This document shows, piece after piece, positions 32,373 through 40,418 of a stretch of 50,361 nucleotides of DNA; positions within the stretch are counted from its first letter, which is position 1; every line of letters begins with the position of its first letter. The DNA comes from Megasphaera sp. NM10 (GTDB taxonomy: Bacteria; Bacillota; Negativicutes; Veillonellales; Megasphaeraceae), in the NCBI RefSeq assembly GCF_000417505.1, contig NZ_APHY01000043.1:1-50361 (forward strand). The letters are read 5' to 3'. The notes under the pieces are model-generated. The model did no database searches. It was not told the origin of the DNA and saw only the letters and a list, made by a program, of their open reading frames with translations. Position numbers and translations under genes: made by a program.

Positions 32373-33229
32373 TCAGTGCTGCCGCTTTTTGACGATTTCG
32401 CGGCGCATCTTTTCCATATTGTCCTGAAAGACCGCCTTTTCCTGCATGGCCACGCGCGTATAGAGGACATCGCCGATGGCCATGTGGATCAGGCGCGACG
32501 CCCCGGCTTCTGACGTGTACTGGACTTCGCGCCCCATGCCGCACAGGCAGATATCGGCTAACGCAGCCAAAGGCGACTGGCCATGGCTGGTGATGACGAT
32601 GACTTTGGCCCCGTTCTCCCTGGCGGCCTGGACCGATTGCAATAGTTCCTTCGACGCCCCGCTATGGGATACGGCGATGACCACATCGTCGGCCGTCATC
32701 AGGCCGCCGCCGTGACCTGCATATGGGAGTCGGCATACTCCCGGATAGCCAGTCCCAGGCGCAGGAAACGCGTGGCCATATCCATGCAGACCGTCGCCGA
32801 GTTGCCAAAGCCAAAGACGTAGATGCGCTGGGCTTTCAAGAGCAGCCGGGCCGCCGCATCGAGAGCGCCATAATCGAGGAGGCTCAGCGTATCCTGCAAT
32901 CCTTCGGCAATATTGGCAAAGACCTTGGCCGCTACGTCCCGTCCGCTATCGCCGGTCTGGATGTCGTGGAAGGCCTTCTGCGGCGCCGCCGATAATTCCG
33001 CAGCCAGCATGAGCTTCAATTCCTTCAGGCCGCTGCATCCCAATTTCTTGCAAAACCGGGAAATAGTGATTTCCGAACTCTGCGCATGAACGGCCAGGTC
33101 CGAAACGGTCTGTTCCATGACCTCGTCCGTATGATCGACGATATAATCGGCAATACGGCGCTCTGACTTGGTCAGACCGCCGTATGCACTGCGCAGGACA
33201 GGAAATAACTGGAGTTTCGTTTCTTCCAT
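32373..33229 (-). pseudogene. RpiR-family transcriptional regulator of the gluconate operon, frameshifted
   Basis: RpiR regulators combine an N-terminal HTH (about residues 10-80: LTKSERRIADYIVDH, SSEITISRFCKKLGCSGLKELK) with a C-terminal SIS domain that senses a phosphosugar (IYVFGFGNSATVCMDMATRF, AVSHSGASKELLQSV, VIVITSHGQSPLAALAD). The frame breaks at about 32700, where HMQVTAAA is followed by a stop and MTADDVV continues in another frame. Adding one C (GCC CTG ATG) gives the expected 285-residue protein. Start ATG 33229 follows GGGAGGG. It is the last gene of gntK-gnd-gntP-rpiR and probably responds to 6-phosphogluconate. The lost base may be a sequencing error. Confidence 0.85.
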
Positions 33230-33263
33230 TGTCTTCCCTCCCACTTCTGTATTTACTTTTATT

Positions 33264-34583
33264 TTAGCCTACAAAGATGTTCAATACAAGGACACCGGCC
33301 AGGCCCATGACGGCGATGATCGTTTCCAAAGCGCACCACGTGCGGACCGTCTGTTTGACTGTCAGGCCGAAGAATTCCTTGAAGAGCCAGAAACCGGGGT
33401 CATTCGGCGGGCTGAAGATGAGCGAACCGGCGCCGGTTGCCAGGACCATCAGTTCCGGATTGGCACCGGTGACGGCGCAGATAGGCGCTGCGATACCGCC
33501 GGCTGTCAGGGCTGCAACCGTAGCCGAACCGCAGGCCGTGCGGATGACGGCAGCGACCAGCCAGGCCAGGAGCAGCGGCGATAAATCAGAACCGGCGACG
33601 AGGTTGCCGATATACGTGCCGACACCGCTGTCGATGAGGACCTGTTTCAAGGCACCGCCACCGCCGACGATGAGCAAGATCATAGCAATGGTCAGGACGG
33701 CATCCTGGACCGTCTTCATGACGTCTTCCATGGATTTACCCCGTCCCAGGCCGAAGGTATAGATAGCGATGGCGACGGAAATAGTCAGGGCGATATCCGG
33801 CTGGCCGAAGAAGGTCAGGACGTGACGGGCCGGGACATCGGCACCCATAGTCAATTTGGCAATCGCCGAAGCGGCCATGAGGATGACCGGGACCAGCGCC
33901 GTGAAGACGGAGATGCCGAAGCCGGGCATTTCGTCGTCTTTAAAGATTTTCGGGTTGTACATGCCCTTGGGGATTTCCGGATTGATGTCGCGCGTCAGCG
34001 TGCAGTACAGCGGACCGGCGACGATGGCCGTCGGGATGGCGATGATAGCGCCATAGACCAGGGTCGTGCCGATATCGGCATTATAGATGATGGAAATAGC
34101 TGTCGGGCCCGGATGAGGCGGCAGGAAGCCGTGGGTGACCGACAAGGCCGCAGCCATAGGGATACCGACTTCCAGCAGAGGAATCTTGGCTTCTGCGGCA
34201 ATGGTGAAGACTAAAGGAATGAGCAGGACAAAGCCGATTTCATAGAACAAGGCGATACCGACGATGAAGCCTGTCAGGCAGACGGCCCATTTGACGTTTT
34301 CCCGGCCGAAGACGTTGATCAGCGTCATGGCGATGCGCTGAGCGCCGCCGCTTTCAGCCATGAGCTTGCCCAGCATGGCGCCGAAAGAAACGACGATGGC
34401 CAGGCCGCCTAGGGTACCGCCCAGCCCCTTTTCAATGGTCGGGATGAGCTTGTCGATAGGCATGCCTTCAGCCAGGCCGACGGCGCCGGCGACGAGGAGC
34501 AAAGCCAGGAAACTATTGAGTTTTACTTTGACGATGAGGAAAAATAAGACAAGAATGCCAATGGCTAGGATGACGAGTGGCAT
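33264..34583 (-). CDS. gntP: Gluconate:H+ symporter, GntP family
   Basis: This 439-residue inner-membrane permease has about twelve hydrophobic segments (LVILAIGILVLFFLIVKVKL at the start; GFLPPHPGPTAISIIYNADIG near residue 150, a GntP family hallmark; AACGSATVAALTAGGIAAPIC-like segment near residue 350). It imports gluconate or a related sugar acid with protons. AGGAGG precedes the ATG. The neighbours gluconokinase and 6-phosphogluconate dehydrogenase make gluconate the most likely substrate. Confidence 0.92.
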   Translation of the reverse strand: MPLVILAIGILVLFFLIVKVKLNSFLALLLVAGAVGLAEGMPIDKLIPTIEKGLGGTLGGLAIVVSFGAMLGKLMAESGGAQRIAMTLINVFGRENVKWAVCLTGFIVGIALFYEIGFVLLIPLVFTIAAEAKIPLLEVGIPMAAALSVTHGFLPPHPGPTAISIIYNADIGTTLVYGAIIAIPTAIVAGPLYCTLTRDINPEIPKGMYNPKIFKDDEMPGFGISVFTALVPVILMAASAIAKLTMGADVPARHVLTFFGQPDIALTISVAIAIYTFGLGRGKSMEDVMKTVQDAVLTIAMILLIVGGGGALKQVLIDSGVGTYIGNLVAGSDLSPLLLAWLVAAVIRTACGSATVAALTAGGIAAPICAVTGANPELMVLATGAGSLIFSPPNDPGFWLFKEFFGLTVKQTVRTWCALETIIAVMGLAGVLVLNIFVG

Positions 34584-34598
34584 AATGAGAAGCCTCCT

Positions 34599-36011
34599 TT
34601 ATTTTGTATAGTGCTCGTGCCAATGATGATGGAAAGTGCCTTCTTTATCGACGCGCTGGAACGTATGGGCGCCGAAGTAGTCGCGCAGGGCCTGGATGAG
34701 GTTGGCCCCGACCTGGGGACTGCTGTAGGCATCGAGGTATTGCAGGGCTGCCGAAAAAGCCGGGATAGGCAGGCCGTTGGCGATGGCCAGGCCGATGATC
34801 TGCCGCAGGGCGCCCTGATTGGCGTTAATCTTTGCCAGGAAGAAGTCATCGAACAAGAGATTGTCCAGGTCCGGATTCTTGTCATAGGCTTCGGTAATCT
34901 TGGTCAGGAATTCGGCCTGGATGATGCAGCCAGCCCGGAAAATAGAAGCGATAGCGCCGTAATCGAGGTGCCAGTCATACGTTTCCGACGCGCTCTTGTA
35001 GAGGGAAAAGCCCTGGGCATAAGCGACGATTTTCGCCGCATAGAGGCTCTGGCGGACGGCTTCGACGAAGTCGTCACCGTGCTGATGGGACAAGGCAGGC
35101 ATTTCGATGCAGGCCTGGGCTTTCGCACGGCCCAGTGCATTGGACATGACGCGGGCATTGCAGGCTGCGGTGATCATGGAAATATCGACGCCTTGTTTCA
35201 TCGACTCGATACTCGTCCAGCGGCCTGTCCCCTTCTGACCGGCAGCGTCGACGATCTTATCCAGGACCTGTCCGCCGGCTTCGTCGTCTTCAGCGAAGAT
35301 GTCTGCAGCGATGCCGATGAGGAAGCTTTTCAACTCGCCCTGGTTCCATTCATGGAAAATCTTGGAAATAGCGGCGTTGTCGTAACCGCCGACGTATTTG
35401 AGCAGCAAATAGGCTTCGGCAATGAGCTGCATGTCGGCGTATTCGATGCCGTTGTGGACCATCTTGACATAGTGGCCGGCACCGTCTTCGCCGATATACG
35501 TGCAGCACGGCTTGCCGTCAGCGGCTTTAGCGGCAATGGCCTCGTAAATGGGCTGGATTTCCGGGTACGTTTCCTTATTGCCGCCAGGCATGATGGCCGG
35601 GCCGCGGCGGGCCCCCGTTTCCCCACCGGAAATCCCCATGCCGTAGAAGTGGATGCCGTCTTCCCTGCAACGGTCGTAGCGGCGGCGCGTATCGCCGAAA
35701 TAGGAATTGCCGCCGTCGATGATGATGTCCCCCGTATCGAGGAGAGGCAGCAGCTGGTCGAGCATGCTGTCCACGGGAGCGCCGGCCATGATCATGAGCA
35801 TGACCTTGCGCGGCCGCTTCAGGGAAGCCAGGAAATCTTTCAGCTCGAAGTAGCCCGTAATCTTTTCATGAGGCCGTTCTTGGAGGAACTGTTCCGTCAA
35901 GCCCGGCGTATAGTTGTAAACCGAAACGTCATAGCCGTGGTCGGCCATATTCAGGGCCAGGTTACTGCCCATGACGGCCATGCCGACGACGCCAATATCG
36001 TGAAGTGCCAT
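34599..36011 (-). CDS. gnd: 6-Phosphogluconate dehydrogenase (decarboxylating)
   Basis: The enzyme oxidises 6-phosphogluconate to ribulose 5-phosphate and CO2 with NADP+. The 470-residue, full-length protein has the Rossmann motif VVGMAVMGSNLALNMADHG (residues 8-26), the signature MGISGGETGARRGPAIMPGG near residue 126, KMVHNGIEYADMQ near residue 183 with catalytic Lys, and a helical C-terminal domain ending in HHHWHEHYTK. It is second in the gluconate operon, turning the gluconokinase product into a pentose phosphate. AAAGGAG precedes the ATG. Confidence 0.96.
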   Translation of the reverse strand: MALHDIGVVGMAVMGSNLALNMADHGYDVSVYNYTPGLTEQFLQERPHEKITGYFELKDFLASLKRPRKVMLMIMAGAPVDSMLDQLLPLLDTGDIIIDGGNSYFGDTRRRYDRCREDGIHFYGMGISGGETGARRGPAIMPGGNKETYPEIQPIYEAIAAKAADGKPCCTYIGEDGAGHYVKMVHNGIEYADMQLIAEAYLLLKYVGGYDNAAISKIFHEWNQGELKSFLIGIAADIFAEDDEAGGQVLDKIVDAAGQKGTGRWTSIESMKQGVDISMITAACNARVMSNALGRAKAQACIEMPALSHQHGDDFVEAVRQSLYAAKIVAYAQGFSLYKSASETYDWHLDYGAIASIFRAGCIIQAEFLTKITEAYDKNPDLDNLLFDDFFLAKINANQGALRQIIGLAIANGLPIPAFSAALQYLDAYSSPQVGANLIQALRDYFGAHTFQRVDKEGTFHHHWHEHYTK

Positions 36012-36036
36012 AGCAATCGCTCCTTTTCACTGGAAA

Positions 36037-37596
36037 TTATAATTTCTGCTGATATGCCGTGATGTCGGCAAATTCGCGCTGCAAGTTATGATAGAGCCGG
36101 ACGAAGATGTCATAGAGCTGCTGATAGACGGCAACGTTTTCTTCCATAGGCGTATACACCTTCTTGGCGTGGACCAGGTCGGCCGTATCGGCGATGCTCT
36201 TCAACCTGCCGCTGGAAATGAAGCCCAGCACAGCCGCCCCGAAGGCAGCGCCTTCGCTGTTGTCCGGCAGGGTAATGGGCTGGTTGAGGACGTCTGATAA
36301 AATCTGGAGCCACAGTTTCGACTTGGTGAAACTGCCGCTGACGCGGATGTCCTTGACGTCACCGAATTCCTTGAGAGCTGCCATGACGCTGTTCAGGCTG
36401 TAACAGATGCCTTCCATGACGGCGCGGATCATGTGGGACCGGCTGTGATTTAGAGAAAAGCCGAAGAACATGCCCCGCAGTTCCGAATTCCAGTACGGCG
36501 CCCGTTCACCCGTGAAATACGGCAGGCAGATGAGGCCGTCGGCGCCGGCATCGACGTGTTCTGCCTTCATGGTCATCAGGTCATAAGGGTCGATGTCCAG
36601 CGTTTCCAGGGCACTGCCGCCGTAATGGCAGATCTTGTCGCGGACCCACCGCAGAATCATGCCGCCGTTGTTGATGGCCCCGCCGGCGACCCACATGTCG
36701 TCGGTCAGGTTATAGCACCACGTGCGCATCTGCGGGTCTGTCTTAGGCTGGCGGGTCAGCATGCGCAGGGCGCCGCTGGTCCCGATGGTCCCGCTGAGCT
36801 GGCCCGGTTCGACGGCTCCGATGCCGACATTGACCAGGACGCCGTCAGTAGCGCCGATGACGACGGGAAGGCCAACAGGCAGGCGCAGGGCTTTGGCCGC
36901 TTCTTCACAGAGCCCCTGGCTGTACGTCGTCGATACGACAGGCGGCAGCTGGTCCTTGGTGATACCGGCATAGGCCAGGATTTCATCGTCCCAATCCAGA
37001 GTCTGTTCGTTGTACATGCCGCTCGTGCTGGCAGCAGACTTATCGATGACCCATTGGCCAGTCAAATGATAGAATAAATAATCCTTCAGCGAGCCCACAT
37101 AGCGCATCTGGCGGAAGAGTTCCGGCTGATTCTGGCGCAGCCAGATGATCTTGGCCAGGGGATAGCAGGCGTGGATGGGGCAGCCCGTCCGTTCATAAAA
37201 GGAGCGGCACAAGGCTTCGTCTTTCTTCATCTCCCGGACGATGGCCGCACTGCGGCTGTCTGCCCAGGTCTGCATGTCCATGAGGGGCTCTCTGCCTTCA
37301 TCGAGGCCGGCAAAACTGTGCATGACCGTACTCAAGGCGATGCCTGCCAGTTCTTTGTTCTTATAACGCAGCTGAGCCGCCGTCTTACTGATGACTTCCT
37401 GGACGGCTTCGAGGATCTGGAGCGGGCTTTCTTCAGCCCAGTCCGGATGAGGTGTCAACAGCGGATAAAAGGCTTCCGACGAGCAGACGTTGGTCCCGTC
37501 TTCCGTATAAGCAATGGCCCGGACCCCGGTCGTACCGACATCGACGCCGATCCATACTTTCTGGTTCGCCGAATCCATAGGCGTAATGATATTCAT
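36037..37596 (-). CDS. gntK: Gluconokinase, FGGY carbohydrate kinase family
   Basis: The product phosphorylates gluconate to 6-phosphogluconate with ATP. The 519-residue FGGY kinase has VWIGVDVGTTGVRAIAYTEDG near residue 14, QTWADSRS near residue 109, GVLVNVGIGAVEPGQLSGTIGTSGA near residue 253, and PYFTGERAPYWNSELRG near residue 360. Its length and motifs match Firmicutes gluconate kinases more than the small P-loop type. AAAGGGAG lies ten bases upstream of the ATG. It is the first gene of the operon, with a promoter and an 11-bp inverted repeat upstream. Confidence 0.92.
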   Translation of the reverse strand: MNIITPMDSANQKVWIGVDVGTTGVRAIAYTEDGTNVCSSEAFYPLLTPHPDWAEESPLQILEAVQEVISKTAAQLRYKNKELAGIALSTVMHSFAGLDEGREPLMDMQTWADSRSAAIVREMKKDEALCRSFYERTGCPIHACYPLAKIIWLRQNQPELFRQMRYVGSLKDYLFYHLTGQWVIDKSAASTSGMYNEQTLDWDDEILAYAGITKDQLPPVVSTTYSQGLCEEAAKALRLPVGLPVVIGATDGVLVNVGIGAVEPGQLSGTIGTSGALRMLTRQPKTDPQMRTWCYNLTDDMWVAGGAINNGGMILRWVRDKICHYGGSALETLDIDPYDLMTMKAEHVDAGADGLICLPYFTGERAPYWNSELRGMFFGFSLNHSRSHMIRAVMEGICYSLNSVMAALKEFGDVKDIRVSGSFTKSKLWLQILSDVLNQPITLPDNSEGAAFGAAVLGFISSGRLKSIADTADLVHAKKVYTPMEENVAVYQQLYDIFVRLYHNLQREFADITAYQQKL

Positions 37597-37647
37597 GAGT
37601 CATACTCCCTTTCACGTAGCTTGGTAAGGAATCTTTTCGATGACTTT

Positions 37648-37716
37648 ATGATACCATTCCCGTTGACTAAATGCAATAAAAATATCATTTTAAATTTTAT
37701 ATTTTGATATTTTTAT
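37648..37716 (-). promoter_or_regulatory. Gluconate operon promoter and putative RpiR operator
   Basis: Minus -35 TTGCAT (37671-37676), 17-base spacer, -10 TATCAT (37648-37653). Directly upstream lies a perfect 11-bp inverted repeat, ATAAAAATATC (37676-37686) and GATATTTTTAT (37706-37716), with a 19-base AT-only spacer. The repeat touches the -35 box. The AT richness is extreme for this GC-rich genome. The link to the RpiR regulator encoded in the same operon is inferred. Confidence 0.6.
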
Positions 37717-37756
37717 ATCATAGAAGTAGGGTACCCTATGCGTCTGGGGAAAAACC

Positions 37757-37805
37757 AGCCGTTAGCAGTTAGCGGCTAGCCGCTGGTTTTGCGAACTGCG
37801 GCCTG
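37757..37805. repeat. Heptamer repeat
   Basis: Units GTTAGCA GTTAGCG GCTAGCC GCTGGTT fold back on themselves (AGCGGCTAGCCGCT), followed by TTGCGAACTGCGGCCTGC. It lies between the gluconate promoter and the flavoprotein promoter. Confidence 0.65.
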
Positions 37806-37810
37806 CATAT

Positions 37811-37869
37811 TTGCTTTTTTGCCCTTTCTGTGCTATAGTATCTTTGCAAGAATGGTAGTTTTCTATCAT
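37811..37869 (+). promoter_or_regulatory. Flavoprotein gene promoter and leader hairpin
   Basis: -35 TTGCTT (37811-37816), 17-base spacer, -10 TATAGT (37834-37839). A 7-bp hairpin ATGGTAG / CTATCAT (37852-37869) sits just past the expected start of transcription and could be an operator or RNA stem. Confidence 0.55.
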
Positions 37870-37907
37870 CTCTATATGTAATCATGATATTTACAGGAGG
37901 GATTCCC

Positions 37908-38471
37908 ATGAAAGTTATCTTGTTAAATGGCAGCCGCCGTGAAAAGGGCTGCACGTATACGGCTTTATCCGTCGTCGCCGACACGCTCAAAGAAAACGGT
38001 ATCGATGCTGAAATCGTCCACGCCGTTCCCGACGATGCTACCGTCGACGCTGTCGCTGAAAAAATGAAGGCTGCTGACGGCCTGGTCATCGGCTCGCCGG
38101 TCTACTGGGCTTCGCCGTCTGGTGAAATCATCTCCTTCATGGATAAACTGGCTGGCAAAGCCGGCGCTGCCCTGACCCATAAAGTCGGCGCCACCGTCGC
38201 TTCGGCCCGCCGTGCCGGCACGACGGCAACGCTGGACGTCCTCAATAAATACCTGGCTTATCACCAGATGGTCAGCGTCGCATCCAACTACTGGCCCATG
38301 GTCCACGGCAACACACCGGAAGAAGTCAAGAAAGACGAAGAAGGCTTGCAGATCATGCGTACCCTCGGCCGCAACATGGCTTGGATCCTGAAATGCATCG
38401 AAGCCGGCAAAAAAGCAGGCATCGAAGCCCCGGCAACAGAAGCCAAAATCATGACCAACTTCATCCGCTAA
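37908..38471 (+). CDS. NAD(P)H-dependent flavoprotein (FMN reductase / flavodoxin-like)
   Basis: This 187-residue protein has a flavodoxin-like fold: VILLNGSRREKGCTYTALS (phosphate-binding loop for FMN, residues 3-21), GLVIGSPVYWASPSGEIISFMDK near residue 63, and KVGATVASARRAGTTATLDVL near residue 92. Such proteins reduce FMN, quinones, iron or other acceptors using NAD(P)H. No cysteine cluster for an Fe-S centre is visible apart from Cys14. The start was chosen at 37908 behind AGGAGGG. It is a single gene. The physiological substrate is unknown. Confidence 0.85.
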   Translation: MKVILLNGSRREKGCTYTALSVVADTLKENGIDAEIVHAVPDDATVDAVAEKMKAADGLVIGSPVYWASPSGEIISFMDKLAGKAGAALTHKVGATVASARRAGTTATLDVLNKYLAYHQMVSVASNYWPMVHGNTPEEVKKDEEGLQIMRTLGRNMAWILKCIEAGKKAGIEAPATEAKIMTNFIR

Positions 38472-38706
38472 GGGCTCGTAGGGATAAGAAATCGTAGGGG
38501 CCGTCCCAAAGGGCGGCCCGCTCTCGTGCCCCACTGGCTCTCTTCATAGGAGAGCTGTCAGCGAAGCTGACTGAGAGGTTGCTCTTTTTATTGCACGCAA
38601 AGCAGTTTTTGAGTGTAGGGGTCACCATTTGGAATTTGCAGTTTATAGACAACGGCTTTAAATTTAAAGCCATCTGCTAACGGCTAACAGCTAGCCGCTG
38701 ACTTCT
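38472..38706. repeat. Intergenic repeat cluster
   Basis: No gene is visible. In order: a GTAGGGGC palindrome (38494-38520, GTAGGGGCCGTCCCAAAG then GGCGGCCCG); the 45-nt hairpin repeat (38536-38580); GTGTAGGGGTCACC near 38618; heptamers TTTGCAGTTTATAG; the perfect palindrome GGCTTTAAATTTAAAGCC; and right-arm units CTAACGG CTAACAG CTAGCCG CTGAC running into the terminator. Confidence 0.75.
38536..38580 (+). repeat. 45-nt two-hairpin repeat, copy 2
   Basis: It differs from copy 1 (6114) only in the loop of the second hairpin (GTCAGC-GAA-GCTGAC). Its start and end are the same (GGCTCTC ... GAGAGGTT). Confidence 0.85.
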
Positions 38707-38741
38707 AAAAAGGAGCTGTCGCGATGCGACAGCTCCTTTTT
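38707..38741. terminator. Terminator after flavoprotein gene
   Basis: An 11-bp stem GGAGCTGTCGC / GCGACAGCTCC with a three-base loop has A5 and T5 flanks. It is the clearest example of the shared core. Confidence 0.85.
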
Positions 38742-38786
38742 CATTCATAAAATATTGTATTTACTACAGCTTTTTTCCGTTATAGT

Positions 38787-38800
38787 TATAATGGTATAAT
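38787..38800 (+). promoter_or_regulatory. Promoter region of the heme/siroheme operon
   Basis: Two perfect -10 boxes TATAAT (38787-38792 and 38795-38800) lie 35-48 bases before the first gene. The -35 elements are weak (TTACTA or TTTCCG upstream). No riboswitch is recognisable in the short leader. Confidence 0.6.
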
Positions 38801-38834
38801 AAGAAGCGTACAACTTTGAAAGGGAGTTCCTCTT

Positions 38835-39482
38835 ATGTATCCAATCAACCTCGATCTCAACGGCCAGTCCTGTCTGGTCCTCGGCGGCGGCGCCGTCGCC
38901 GAACGCAAGGTCTGCCGCCTGCTGGCCGAAGGGGCTGCCGTGACGGTCATTGCCCCGTCCCTGACCCGGCCGCTGCAGGAACTGGCCGAAAGCCACCACC
39001 TGACCTGGCAGCCGCGGACATACCAGGCCGGTGATGAGTCAACCTTCTTCCTCATCATCTGTGCCACTGACAACGAAGCCGTCAGCCACGCCGTCGCAGC
39101 TGCTGCCAAAGCCCAGGGGAAACTGCTCAACGTCTGTGACGTCCCGGATTTGTGCAACTTCACCCTGCCGTCCATCGTCCGCCAGGGCGACCTGCAGCTC
39201 ACCATTTCCACCAACGGCAAGGCACCGGCGCTGTCGCGCTGGCTCCGGAAGCAACTGGAACAGCACTTCGACGAACGCTATGGCCGCTGGCTCGCTGAAT
39301 TAGCAGCTATCCGCCGCCAAGGGCAGTCCGTCCTTCCGACCAGCCGGGACCGCCAGGCCTTCTGGCGCCAGGCCCTGACGGACGACGTCATGGCCCTGGT
39401 AGACAATAACGAAATCGACGCAGCCAGCGCCCTGCTCCGGGATCGGCTGGCCGCCTGGGAAAGGAAAAACCATGAAACGTAA
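38835..39482 (+). CDS. Precorrin-2 dehydrogenase / sirohydrochlorin ferrochelatase-type protein
   Basis: The product oxidises precorrin-2 to sirohydrochlorin with NAD+, and may insert iron to make siroheme. The 215 residues resemble the N-terminal half of CysG and Met8/SirC: NLDLNGQSCLVLGGGAVAERKV (Rossmann, residues 5-26), FFLIICATDNEAVSHAVAAAA near residue 73, LCNFTLPSIVRQGDLQLTISTNGKAPALS near residue 110, and a helical C-terminal domain. AAAGGGAG precedes the ATG. It is the first gene of the tetrapyrrole operon, overlapping hemC by 11 bases. Whether it also chelates iron cannot be told. Confidence 0.92.
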   Translation: MYPINLDLNGQSCLVLGGGAVAERKVCRLLAEGAAVTVIAPSLTRPLQELAESHHLTWQPRTYQAGDESTFFLIICATDNEAVSHAVAAAAKAQGKLLNVCDVPDLCNFTLPSIVRQGDLQLTISTNGKAPALSRWLRKQLEQHFDERYGRWLAELAAIRRQGQSVLPTSRDRQAFWRQALTDDVMALVDNNEIDAASALLRDRLAAWERKNHET

Positions 39483-40407
39483 TCTGACCATCGGTACGCG
39501 GCGCAGCCAGCTGGCCCTGTGGCAGGCCAACTACGTCGCCGACGCCCTGCGCCGCCACGACCCGGAGCTGTCCGTCCAGCTCCAGCATATCGTCACGCAA
39601 GGCGATAAAATCCTAGACGTCCCCTTAGCCCGCATCGGCGGCAAGGGGCTGTTTACGACGGAATTGGAACGGCGCCTCCTGGACGGCACCATCGACCTGG
39701 CCGTCCACAGCCTGAAAGACCTGCCAGCCGACGTCCCGGACGGCCTCTGCCTGGCAGCCATCACGGCCCGCCACCACGTCCACGACGCCTTCGTTTCCAA
39801 TACGTATGCCACCCTGGAATCCCTGCCGGCCGGCGCCTGCATCGGCACATCGAGCCTGCGCCGCAGAGCCCAGCTGCTCCACACCCGGCCGGACCTGGTC
39901 GTCAGCGACCTTCGGGGCAACGTCGATACGCGCCTGAAAAAGCTCGATGACGGTCAATACGACGCCATCATCCTGGCCGAAGCCGGCCTGCAGCGCCTGG
40001 GCCGGGCCGACCGCATCTGCCAGCTCCTGCCGGTCACGACCATGATTCCTGCCGTCGGCCAGGGAGCCCTGGCCATCGAAACCCGCGCCGACGATATGTC
40101 ACTGAGGCAGGCACTGGCTTTCCTCAACGACCAGGACACGGCCGCCGCTGCGACAGCAGAACGGGCCTTCCTGGCCGCCATCAACGGCAGCTGCCAGGTT
40201 CCGGTCGGCGTCTACGGCACGGTCCGGAACGGGACGCTGACCTTACAGAGCATCATCGCCGCCCCAGACGGCAGCCAGGTCTGCCGCACGACGACGCAAG
40301 GTCCCGTCGCCGACAGCGCTGCCATCGGCAAAGAAGCGGCCTGTACGCTCCTCGATGACGGCGGCCGCCGCATCCTCACCGATTTAGGCATTACGCCGAC
40401 TTACTAA
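39472..40407 (+). CDS. hemC: Hydroxymethylbilane synthase (porphobilinogen deaminase)
   Basis: The enzyme joins four porphobilinogens into hydroxymethylbilane. The 311 residues start LTIGTRRSQLALWQANYVAD, with IGGKGLFTTELERRLLDG near residue 47, VHSLKDLPADVPDG near residue 78, SLRRRAQLL near residue 125, and AAINGSCQVPVGVYG near residue 238, where the Cys carries the dipyrromethane cofactor. The length is normal. The start overlaps the previous gene, and GGAAAGGAAA is its ribosome site. Confidence 0.96.
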   Translation: MKRNLTIGTRRSQLALWQANYVADALRRHDPELSVQLQHIVTQGDKILDVPLARIGGKGLFTTELERRLLDGTIDLAVHSLKDLPADVPDGLCLAAITARHHVHDAFVSNTYATLESLPAGACIGTSSLRRRAQLLHTRPDLVVSDLRGNVDTRLKKLDDGQYDAIILAEAGLQRLGRADRICQLLPVTTMIPAVGQGALAIETRADDMSLRQALAFLNDQDTAAAATAERAFLAAINGSCQVPVGVYGTVRNGTLTLQSIIAAPDGSQVCRTTTQGPVADSAAIGKEAACTLLDDGGRRILTDLGITPTY

Positions 40408-40418
40408 GGAGGTTTTCC

